Assembly: GCF_003600355.1 (NCBI RefSeq)
Contig: NZ_CP032416.1
Location: forward strand, 2,500,183 to 2,564,182
From: Clostridium fermenticellae
GTDB taxonomy: Bacteria > Bacillota > Clostridia > Clostridiales > Clostridiaceae
Direction of reading: 5' to 3'
DNA: 64,000 nucleotides
In this document: positions 44,901-51,567 of the stretch, one piece after another
Position numbering within the stretch: the first letter of the stretch is position 1
Layout: every line of letters starts with the position of its first letter
The notes under the pieces: model-generated
What the model saw: only the letters and a program-made list of their open reading frames with translations
Told to the model about the DNA's origin: nothing
Database searches by the model: none
Program-made: the position numbers and the translations under genes

Positions 44901-45025
44901 CGGGTCTTATGCTCACACCTGGCAAACACAATATAGAACTTAAATTTATAACTCCGGGTTTAATCCCTGGAATTATTATAAGTATACTTTCCCTTTCAAT
45001 TTTAATCTTAGATATGATCATCTAA
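41957..45025 (+). CDS. Fused GtrA-like flippase and YfhO-like GT-C glycosyltransferase
   Basis: 1022 residues. Residues 18-150 are a GtrA/GtcA domain with four helices (FLRFGTIGAVNTLHYYIWYM). From about 160 to 1022 is a YfhO-type membrane glycosyltransferase. It has 12 or more helices and an extracytoplasmic loop after helix 1 with SGTDNTMQFMYF. A large C-terminal outer domain carries LNIPFNRGWSAKVDGK and a final anchoring helix. In B. subtilis and S. aureus separate CsbB, GtcA and YfhO proteins decorate lipoteichoic acid. Here flippase and transferase are one polypeptide behind the CsbB-like gene. AAGGAGCAGG precedes ATG. Confidence 0.88.
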   Translation: MTKNLNIIAKKFLNNFLKDESSLFNFLRFGTIGAVNTLHYYIWYMILLHFKIPYIVSHTIAFTFSMIGSYFLNCYFTFKTKPTLVKFIKFPLTTLANYIISTISLILLVNIIHINPKFAALLASVLPIPVTFTVTRYLLKSPTVSGDKKNYSGFLKNFLVLILLSLFSIACHMYIFYTGNLFGVSGTDNTMQFMYFIPFIQKSLTAGQHLWSWSYGLGGDVFGGFSYYYTTSLSFYLMLLIVKLGSISLTLANTLKLKLLFSILKQIVSMLILYSLLKYEGRKTYSSIIGSLIYGGCISFIHFSLFFDFMSDAYILLPLTILGWRIYLKTKNYFLFILSASLTIANNFYFGFVNFVFYAIFIILFTKFKGNTINQKILSFFKLIFKYTLFALLSLSIAAVSFIPTVMAFLNIDRFSTKFHVPFFYSIGSMLEQPSKLFSYYSILGFPLIVLIIFILPWRKLHIITKKKSILCFIFFILYLTPLSGSFFNGFSYSSDRWFYLFIFSIAYTVPDWLDENDRLKHISLSKFLIISIIIFILSLSRIPNGISFSKISQEKTYLIHIITLILGLLSFFCISLKYYIKKHSLNIIFNFTIILCAAFTLIINSNAYLYICKPDMNYSILQKSGMDNKEEREIFKKLTPSSGDFFRVIFRNPDEENTPMSYGYYGTSTYNSMIDGDLHRWLKNDLNILNRTVTPSIYANFDDRIFIETFLGCKYIVGYNHDNYTPPYGYKLINKTKNYVVYENTSNPGFDLWYSKIIDTQVYNKMNIAQKDTLLLQAAAVDQNMVQSNDAMPSTYDVTTEFPLDFKNAVTKNLSFKNGVIHAHNNASITIPIYNNRQNIRGELLFSLNLKPVNGQKIVLNVNDKSTSKMEEEYPYVYPINQFTVKLPGDTKTLNINISQGDYILSNTHLWFNSYDYYQEWVSDLNKYNLKNLYINGGIVKGNIENKEQGILALNIPFNRGWSAKVDGKHQKLIKVNGILSGLMLTPGKHNIELKFITPGLIPGIIISILSLSILILDMII

Positions 45026-45089
45026 AAACAAACTCCAGGCATTCCAGTTTTAGAATCACCTAGAGTTTTATCATGTTTGTTTAAACCAT

Positions 45090-45359
45090 CTAATTTTCTG
45101 TCATTCCCTCTATATCTTCACCTTCTATACTTTTAATTATTACAACTTGGTCCGGTAAATCATCAAATTCAATTTTAACCTCTGTTAACTTATGAGTTAT
45201 ACTATCATTGTGACTTCTTAAGTAATTATAAAGTTCGGATGAATCTAACCTACTATTTTCATTTACGACTATAATAATCTTATCTAATTTTGTTATATTA
45301 CGTGAATCACAACATTTATCTAAAGCTCTTGATATCTTATCTAAAAGTATATTTCCCAT
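45090..45359 (-). CDS. Hypothetical acidic protein
   Basis: 89 residues, no membrane segment, pI acidic at the C-terminus (GEDIEGMTEN), two adjacent Cys (DKCCDS). AAAGGAGAGG lies before ATG, so expression is likely. I do not recognise it. It is convergent with the GtrA-YfhO gene and divergent from the CsxC-like gene. Confidence 0.65.
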   Translation of the reverse strand: MGNILLDKISRALDKCCDSRNITKLDKIIIVVNENSRLDSSELYNYLRSHNDSITHKLTEVKIEFDDLPDQVVIIKSIEGEDIEGMTEN

Positions 45360-45552
45360 TTAACCTCTCCTTTCATTAATCATAATAACCTTTATATATT
45401 TATATAACTCAATAGCGACCAATAGTACTCAAAATCATTTTGAAACTTAATTATAGTTCCTATAATTAAGTAACATTCCATTGAAACTTTAATATTATGT
45501 AGTATGATACAAAAACTTATAACATTTATAACTTAGAAGGAGAGATAAAAAA

Positions 45553-46374
45553 ATGGATAACCAAGATTATTCTTCATGTTCTAATTGTAATGCTAGAGTT
45601 GTGAGTTCAGAAACACTTACACCTGCAAATAATTATCGTTGGACTGGAGGAAATTTCAAAGTTCCAAAAGTTCTTGCTGAATTCGTTATTCAGTTGGACT
45701 CCGAATCAAAAATCAGGCTTAATGAGCCAGCTTATGAAATAAAAAGAATAGAAAAACAGATATTTTTAACTCAATGCAGATATATACCACCAACTGATAA
45801 AATCTTTCTTGCTGGATATATAAGAGCAAATATAGAATATGCAGTTAAAAACTGTGTAACTGATTCTGGAATAGGAGGATCTATTAAAGATATAACTGTC
45901 CACATTCCAATAAAAGCTTACACTCAAGTTAATTTTAATTCTTTACCTCAAGTTATTCCAAATGTTCCACCAGCAGTGGCTAGATATTTTGATGCAAAAC
46001 GAATGGGTAAAAACTTTAGAGAAGCTGATAGATTAAATGTAGAAGTATTCAACGAGCCTGTTTACTGTGAGCTTGAGTGGTCAGGAATTGTTAATGCAGG
46101 TATAGATGATAAAGGTGTTCCTATAGATGGCTTTATTAATGAAGAAGAATTTCAGGAGTTTACTGATAAGTCTGTTGTATATTTATGTATGAAATTATTA
46201 CAAAAACAGCAGGTTTCTTCAATTGATTCTAATGGAGGTTCAAAGAGTTCTTCTAATGGAAATTCTCAAGGCTATTCTAAAGGAAATTCAAATAAATGTT
46301 CATCCGTAATAAATTCAGGTTGGAATTTTCCAATAACTGATTTGACAAGAAATAACCAATGTAACAAGAAATAA
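45553..46374 (+). CDS. CsxC-family spore surface protein
   Basis: 273 residues. Starts with a Cys pair SCSNC; the main domain (about 35-215) is beta-rich with RIEKQIFLTQCRYIPPTDKI, FLAGYIRANIEYA and DITVHIPIKAYTQV. A Ser/Asn/Gly-rich tail follows (SKSSSNGNSQGYSKGNSN). The pattern resembles CsxC-like proteins found with clostridial exosporium. AGAAGGAGAG precedes ATG. It ends in its own terminator, followed by a diverged paralogue (46499-47125). Confidence 0.7.
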   Translation: MDNQDYSSCSNCNARVVSSETLTPANNYRWTGGNFKVPKVLAEFVIQLDSESKIRLNEPAYEIKRIEKQIFLTQCRYIPPTDKIFLAGYIRANIEYAVKNCVTDSGIGGSIKDITVHIPIKAYTQVNFNSLPQVIPNVPPAVARYFDAKRMGKNFREADRLNVEVFNEPVYCELEWSGIVNAGIDDKGVPIDGFINEEEFQEFTDKSVVYLCMKLLQKQQVSSIDSNGGSKSSSNGNSQGYSKGNSNKCSSVINSGWNFPITDLTRNNQCNKK

Positions 46375-46388
46375 ATAATTACTATTTA

Positions 46389-46426
46389 CAAAAGAGCTAG
46401 TTTTTAAGCTAGCCCTTTTATTTTGA
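46389..46426 (+). terminator. Rho-independent terminator after the CsxC-like gene
   Basis: AAAAGAGCTAG pairs with CTAGCCCTTTT (one mismatch) around TTTTTAAG, followed by ATTTTG. It lies 15 bases after the stop codon at 46374. Confidence 0.75.
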
Positions 46427-46498
46427 TATCTTTTAAGTTACCAAAAAAATAAATCATCATATAATACATAAGAATAAGGTTGGGAGTGTTATGTAATT

Positions 46499-47125
46499 TT
46501 GGATATAAGTAAAAATTGTAAAAGTGATCCTATTATACCAATACCCAATTCGGGCACATTCTATATAAGAGTGCCAGTTATTATAGCAGAACCCTTAATC
46601 CACATAAATATTGAAAGCATAATAAATCTGCCAAAACCAGCCATATATATAAAATGTATCAAAAGAAAAATATTTATAGAAAGCTGCAATCTTATCCCAG
46701 AGATCAACAAAATGTTTATAAATGGCTCTGTTAAAAAAGTTATAGAGTACTCAGAAACAATGTCATCTAATAATAACATTATAGAAGGTCAAATGAAAAA
46801 TATTACCCTGGATACACCATTTAACTGTACTACAGATATAAAATATATAACCCCACCTAAAGCAATTAATAAAAACTACAAAAATAATGTAAAAGCATAT
46901 AGTAAGAAAAATGACGAGCAAATTTTTACTGAAAGTTATAATGAAATAGAAAAAATATACGGCCAAATTATAAGTGTAGATTTTAATGAACTTAACATAA
47001 AAGAAGATAAATTTAAGCCATTTAATCTTGATACAATATATACATTTAAAACAATTAGACAAATACTATCTATAAACTTAGCCATACGTTTTTTGCAAAA
47101 TCAAACTATAAAGATTTCATCTTAA
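46499..47125 (+). CDS. Diverged CsxC-like paralogue
   Basis: 208 residues, TTG start (46499) with GGGAG about 12 bases upstream. The order of motifs parallels the neighbour: IKCIKRKIFIESCNLIPEIN versus IKRIEKQIFLTQCRYIPP, then FINGSVKKVIEY versus FLAGYIRANIEY, then DTPFNCTT. The Ser/Asn-rich tail is missing. I infer a duplicated spore-surface protein that has drifted. Base composition is even lower in G+C than its neighbour. It is not certain that the TTG is used. Confidence 0.65.
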   Translation: MDISKNCKSDPIIPIPNSGTFYIRVPVIIAEPLIHINIESIINLPKPAIYIKCIKRKIFIESCNLIPEINKMFINGSVKKVIEYSETMSSNNNIIEGQMKNITLDTPFNCTTDIKYITPPKAINKNYKNNVKAYSKKNDEQIFTESYNEIEKIYGQIISVDFNELNIKEDKFKPFNLDTIYTFKTIRQILSINLAIRFLQNQTIKISS

Positions 47126-47152
47126 AATAATGGCAGCTACAGTTGGTGTATG

Positions 47153-48076
47153 TTATAAATATAATCTAGTTCCTATTTTTTTATCAAAAGCCGACCAGCT
47201 GCCACTCTCCGTTTTAGCCTTCATTTGAGCTATTTTATTCATAGACGCGTCTATGGAATCGGCATAATTTAATATAAAAGACTCTTCCATATTCGTTTCT
47301 CTTGGTGAACCATACTCAAGTTTTCCATGATGCTGAACAACACATCCTTTAACTCTTGTAACAAAATCTTCACTGTAAATTTCCGGGTTTTCTTTTATCG
47401 CCTCATCTATAAGTTCTGTACCAATTACAATATGTCCTTCCATCTCTCCTCTTAATGTGTATCTAAAAGGTCCATCATAATATAGCTCATATATTTTACC
47501 TATATCATGAAGCTTAGCCGAAAGTACAGCTATTTCTGTTCTCCTGCAATTGTATCTCTCGCACAGCATTATTGTAAGATACATAACATTAAGTGTATGC
47601 TCTGCAAGTCCTCCAATATAGCTATGATGCATAGATACTCCACCTATTCCTCTTTTGAACTTATCTAGAAATACGACATCCTTAAAAAAATAATCATTCA
47701 AGGCCTTGGCTTGAGTTGATACAATGTATTTATCTGTATAGAATTCAATATCATTCATAATTTCTTCAATAGGCCTATCTACTGTTGGAAGATAATCTGA
47801 AATTTCATAGTCAGATATCAATTCATACTCTTCTACATTAAGTATCCTATTTTTAACACATTCAACCTTTATAACAGTTCCTTCAGAAATATCATCATTT
47901 TTATTCGGAATATCTGCCTTTATATCTCCGCTTTTATCTGATAGTACACAAGCTATCTTGCAATTATCCCTAAATATTACCTTTTGTACCATCAAAGATA
48001 TCGTCATATTTTCGCCATCTTTTATATCGTTTAAAAAGATTTCTTTTTTATTATCATGTTTTCCCATCATAATCAT
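47153..48076 (-). CDS. YhaM-type 3'-5' exoribonuclease (OB fold plus HD domain)
   Basis: 307 residues: nucleic-acid-binding OB domain (about 20-105) followed by an HD domain with HHSYIGGLAEHTLNVMYL, VLSAKLHDIGKIYELY, GHIVIGTELIDEA and VQHHGKLEYGSPRE. This is the architecture of YhaM/CBF1, Mn-dependent exonucleases that trim RNA and single-stranded DNA ends. TGGAGG precedes ATG. Possibly cotranscribed after the B3/4 gene upstream (60-base gap). Confidence 0.9.
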   Translation of the reverse strand: MIMMGKHDNKKEIFLNDIKDGENMTISLMVQKVIFRDNCKIACVLSDKSGDIKADIPNKNDDISEGTVIKVECVKNRILNVEEYELISDYEISDYLPTVDRPIEEIMNDIEFYTDKYIVSTQAKALNDYFFKDVVFLDKFKRGIGGVSMHHSYIGGLAEHTLNVMYLTIMLCERYNCRRTEIAVLSAKLHDIGKIYELYYDGPFRYTLRGEMEGHIVIGTELIDEAIKENPEIYSEDFVTRVKGCVVQHHGKLEYGSPRETNMEESFILNYADSIDASMNKIAQMKAKTESGSWSAFDKKIGTRLYL

Positions 48077-48135
48077 ATATTCCTCCAGTTAAATAAACTT
48101 TAAACATAGTATATGTAAAAAGAATATTTATATTT

Positions 48136-48798
48136 TCACTTTATTATTTTGGTTTCAATTATCTCAGCAGATGCATATTTTTTTAATAGTTCTGATATAT
48201 ACTCCAAATATTTAGCATCATCGTCAGTATATTTGAAAAAGAATAGGCACATAAGCATATTCCTCGTATCTTTCGTTACCATTGTTCTTTCGGAATCAAT
48301 TGTTGGGCTTCCAAATTTTCCAATAGAATCCGACATAACAGGCAAATTAGATAAATTTATGCTTCCTCTTCCAATACCATTATAACTATCACCTTCATCT
48401 CCCACCGTAAATAAAACTGGTTCTTTAAGTTTATCTAAATCATAAGTTCCAATAGAATAAAAATATTTTAATGATATCAAATTGTTAATATCCACAATAT
48501 TGTTTACATTATATATACCCTTTCCCTTAAGCACCCTTCTCACAAGTGCCTCAGCTGCCAGCCTATATCTACTCGGATCCTTTCCAGTTGTCTTATAAAC
48601 ATTTCTTCCATATTTAATCTGTGGTATCTTCGAGACATCCGTAATTGAAAAATTATTATTTAATTCATCACATGCATTTTGAAGTTCTTTTAATAATTCA
48701 TCAGGGCTATCAGAAACCTTAACTTTTGCATATATATACCCGAGACTTACTTCTTTACACATATCTTTAAACCTGTCATCTATTTTTATATCTATCAT
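48136..48798 (-). CDS. B3/B4 domain protein (Phe-tRNA synthetase beta-like)
   Basis: 220 residues from ATG 48798, with TTAGGAGG 11 bases upstream; the longer frame to 48846 has no such site. Contains the B3/B4 fold segments GYIYAKVKVSDSPDELL, YRLAAEALVRRVLKGKGIYN, VDINNLISLKYFYSIGTYDL and ISELLKKY. Stand-alone B3/4 proteins resemble the editing region of phenylalanyl-tRNA synthetase and may hydrolyse mischarged tRNA or act on amino acids. Role unproven. Confidence 0.88.
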   Translation of the reverse strand: MIDIKIDDRFKDMCKEVSLGYIYAKVKVSDSPDELLKELQNACDELNNNFSITDVSKIPQIKYGRNVYKTTGKDPSRYRLAAEALVRRVLKGKGIYNVNNIVDINNLISLKYFYSIGTYDLDKLKEPVLFTVGDEGDSYNGIGRGSINLSNLPVMSDSIGKFGSPTIDSERTMVTKDTRNMLMCLFFFKYTDDDAKYLEYISELLKKYASAEIIETKIIK

Positions 48799-48928
48799 AT
48801 TATAAGATATCCTCCTAAGATAAAATTTTACACTGTTTGTAATCATTATAAATGCTTTAAATCAGTTAATCAACAAAACACCACTTTATAATAAAAAGGT
48901 GTTCTGCATTTTTTATATTTGTATTTTA

Positions 48929-49696
48929 TTATTTGGTCATTGTTATAAGTTTAAGTATTTTATATAATTCATCTGCCTGTAATTGTCCTGGAGCAGATGC
49001 TTTCTTAGCTGATCCAAAAGTAAGCGCAGACCCAAAAACTTCCCCTGCCACACGGCTTATTACACCTAAACCTCCCATTGACATAGTTATAACTGGTGTT
49101 CTATCATGATCACGTCTCATCTCATTAGTAGCACTTAAAAGTTCAATTACATCATCAGGATTAGATGGCATAACTGCGATTTTAGGAATATCTGCCCCAA
49201 GATCCTGCATTTTAGATAATCTACTTACAATCTCATCTTTAGATGGAGTTTTACCGAAATCATGATTTGACATAATAACCTTCACTCCATTTTTATGTGC
49301 TTCACAAACTATATCTTTTATCACTTCAAAATTGACTGTAAACAATTCAATATCAATCAAATCTGCATTTTTAGTTGCCACTATAGCCTTATTTAGTTCA
49401 GAATAATACTCTGGAGTAATTTCCCTTTCTCCTCCCTCTTTAGCTGTTCTAAAAGTCACTAATAATGGTATATCTTCTAACTTAATTCTAATTTTAGATA
49501 AAATGTTTTTTACCTTTTCAATATTCTCTACATCCTCGTAATAATCCATTCTCCATTCAACAATATCAAGTTTAACTGTCTTTAAAATATTAATATCACC
49601 TATTAATTCCTCATCAGTTTTTCCCATAAACGGTACTGCGATTTTAGGAATACCATCTCCCAGTATTACCTTCCTAACCTTAACCACATTTTTCAT
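48929..49696 (-). CDS. aroD: Type I 3-dehydroquinate dehydratase
   Basis: 255 residues. Schiff-base Lys in DIPKIAVMPSN and general-base His in VIMSNHDFGKTP; N-terminal VEWRMDYYED and C-terminal SAKKASAPGQL also match. Dehydrates 3-dehydroquinate in the shikimate pathway or in quinate use. No other aro gene is nearby, which fits a salvage or stand-alone location. GGAGATGA precedes ATG; element A-6 is just upstream. Confidence 0.95.
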   Translation of the reverse strand: MKNVVKVRKVILGDGIPKIAVPFMGKTDEELIGDINILKTVKLDIVEWRMDYYEDVENIEKVKNILSKIRIKLEDIPLLVTFRTAKEGGEREITPEYYSELNKAIVATKNADLIDIELFTVNFEVIKDIVCEAHKNGVKVIMSNHDFGKTPSKDEIVSRLSKMQDLGADIPKIAVMPSNPDDVIELLSATNEMRRDHDRTPVITMSMGGLGVISRVAGEVFGSALTFGSAKKASAPGQLQADELYKILKLITMTK

Positions 49697-49734
49697 AATT
49701 TCATCTCCTGAACTTTTAATTGATATCTTTTGAC

Positions 49735-49875
49735 TATAGGGTTTGTAATTCCAAGCTTAAGTTATACGTAAGCTGACATTTCCAAAATGTAGGCACATTA
49801 AAAAATTTTTTAGGTGGCGAATTTTGAAAATGTCAACTGGAGTATAACTTAAGCTTTCATTTATAAATCCCATAT
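49735..49875. repeat. Internally deleted palindromic element family A, copy A-6
   Basis: Only about 140 bases: left end TATAGGGTTTGTAATTCCAA, arm GCTGACATTTCCAAAATG, then AAAAAATTTTTTAGGTGGCG joins directly to the right arm ATTTTGAAAATGTCAACTGG and end TTATAAATCCCATATA. The central part of about 120 bases, including the GTTTGAG core, is missing. The ends and their inverted arrangement are kept. Confidence 0.8.
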
Positions 49876-49935
49876 ATGTTATGATATATTATGACAAGTA
49901 TAATTTTAATTTTCAATCATATGTTGAAAATTAAA

Positions 49936-49990
49936 TAATAAAAATTTCCCGGTTCATCCATTTAATTTGAATATGATTGATTCGGGAAAC
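49936..49990 (-). terminator. Rho-independent terminator of the MATE gene
   Basis: Minus strand: TTTCCCG pairs with CGGGAAA across a loop of about 30 bases, followed by TTTTTATTATTT. It is directly downstream of the stop codon of the MATE exporter gene (49997). Confidence 0.6.
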
Positions 49991-49996
49991 TTTAAT

Positions 49997-51394
49997 TTAA
50001 ATATTGTTATATGCGTCACGTTTAAAATCACGTACAATATTATTTTCTTCAAATCTTTCCTTTAGTGCTTTCCTTATAAAGTGCACAGAAGTTATTATGA
50101 CAAGTACATCCGTTATCGGATATGCTATCACTGCACCTTTTACTCCAAAAACTTTAGTGAGAAATATTGCTAAAGGTATAAAAACTAACATTTCTCTATA
50201 TATTGACAAAAGAAAACTTTTCTTTGCCTCACCTATTGCCTGATAATAATACATTATTATATAGTAAATTCCAAGCAGAGGAAACATCAAAGCACATATC
50301 TTAAATGCACTCACGGTTTGACCTAAAAGAACATTATCTTTTAAGAAAAATCCTATTATGTCATTTGAAAAATATACAAATACTGCCCAGAATATAGAAG
50401 ATATTATAACAACATATTTAAGTGATACTTTTAAAGTTTCTTTGACCTTCTTATAATTTCCTGCACCAAAATTGTAACCAACTATAGGCTGCATACCATA
50501 ACTTATACCTATCATCGTAATATATAAGAACATTGAAATTTTTGCTACTATTCCGACAATTATTATTGCTGAATCTCCACCTGTTGCGTACAGAAGATTA
50601 TTAAGTACTGCCGATACAACTGCATCTGAAATTTCAACCACAAATGTAGAAAATCCACCAATAATTATTTCATTTAAAGTATCAATGTCTATAGATTCCA
50701 AAATAAACTTATCCGAAATTCTTATTTTAAGTTTTCTATTTATATTTATAAATTTTGATGATACAAATATAAGAGAAACTACCTGGGTAATTACTACCGC
50801 GATCGCACTGCCTTCTATTCCCATTCCCATAACAGTTACTAGAATATAGTTAATTACAATGTTGATTGATACACTTATCAAATCTGTATAAAGCATCATT
50901 TTAGTTTGACCAAATGACACCATTATATAACATGCAACAACAGATAAAGCTTGAAATACAGTTCCAAAAAGTACAATTGATACATAAGTGTTTGCCATAT
51001 AATATGTCTCTTGACTTGCACCAAGCGCAAAAAGAATAGGATTCCTAAATATAAAAACTAAACCTGAAATAAATATCAGAGAAATTAAGGTTAAAGTAAA
51101 AGAATTCACTATTATCTTTTTTAACTCAATAATATTTTTCTGACCTATCATCCTCGCTGTATATGTTGATGTTCCAATAGCTATAAGCAGACCCAGAGCT
51201 ATAAAAAATCTCTGTATAGGAAATTCAACTGTAAGAGCTCCTATAGCATTTGCTCCTATATATCTTCCAGCAAACACTGTACTCACCATATTATACAATT
51301 CATTTGCCAGAAGTGAAAGTATAGCTGGAACAGCAAATTTAAAAAGCAGGTTACCTATCCGCTGATTTGTAAAAGTATTTTCATCTGCTCCCAT
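49997..51394 (-). CDS. MATE-family efflux transporter
   Basis: 465 residues, twelve membrane helices in two halves, beginning NQRIGNLLFKFAVPAILSLL. Conserved NIVINYILV and GYNFGAGNYKKV segments match MATE transporters of the NorM/MepA branch. Exports drugs or metabolites in exchange for Na or H ions. TTGAGGTG precedes ATG. Monocistronic. Two hydrophobic genes in a row are not seen, so it has no dedicated neighbour. Confidence 0.93.
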   Translation of the reverse strand: MGADENTFTNQRIGNLLFKFAVPAILSLLANELYNMVSTVFAGRYIGANAIGALTVEFPIQRFFIALGLLIAIGTSTYTARMIGQKNIIELKKIIVNSFTLTLISLIFISGLVFIFRNPILFALGASQETYYMANTYVSIVLFGTVFQALSVVACYIMVSFGQTKMMLYTDLISVSINIVINYILVTVMGMGIEGSAIAVVITQVVSLIFVSSKFININRKLKIRISDKFILESIDIDTLNEIIIGGFSTFVVEISDAVVSAVLNNLLYATGGDSAIIIVGIVAKISMFLYITMIGISYGMQPIVGYNFGAGNYKKVKETLKVSLKYVVIISSIFWAVFVYFSNDIIGFFLKDNVLLGQTVSAFKICALMFPLLGIYYIIMYYYQAIGEAKKSFLLSIYREMLVFIPLAIFLTKVFGVKGAVIAYPITDVLVIITSVHFIRKALKERFEENNIVRDFKRDAYNNI

Positions 51395-51488
51395 AAATTC
51401 ACCTCAATTTCTTAATCTTAGAAGCAACATTTAACTTATAATTAATTATAATATTTATTGAGAGTGAATTTCATTAACTAAAATGCCG

Positions 51489-51521
51489 ATAAAAAAGTAC
51501 CAATATGCTATACTGGTATTT
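51489..51521 (-). terminator. Rho-independent terminator of the AraC-family gene
   Basis: Minus strand: TACCAGTAT-AGC-ATATTGGTA (one G-T pair) followed by CTTTTTTA. It lies 47 bases after the stop of the AraC-family gene. Confidence 0.7.
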
Positions 51522-51567
51522 CTTGTTTTTTATAAAAAGAGCAGAAAAAAACAGTTTTTTTACTTAT

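Noticed and set aside
45026-45089. Possible terminator after the GtrA-YfhO gene
   Set aside because: AAACAAAC and GTTTGTTT are inverted and AAACTC/GAGTTT lie inside, but the stem is interrupted and no T run follows, so I do not call it.
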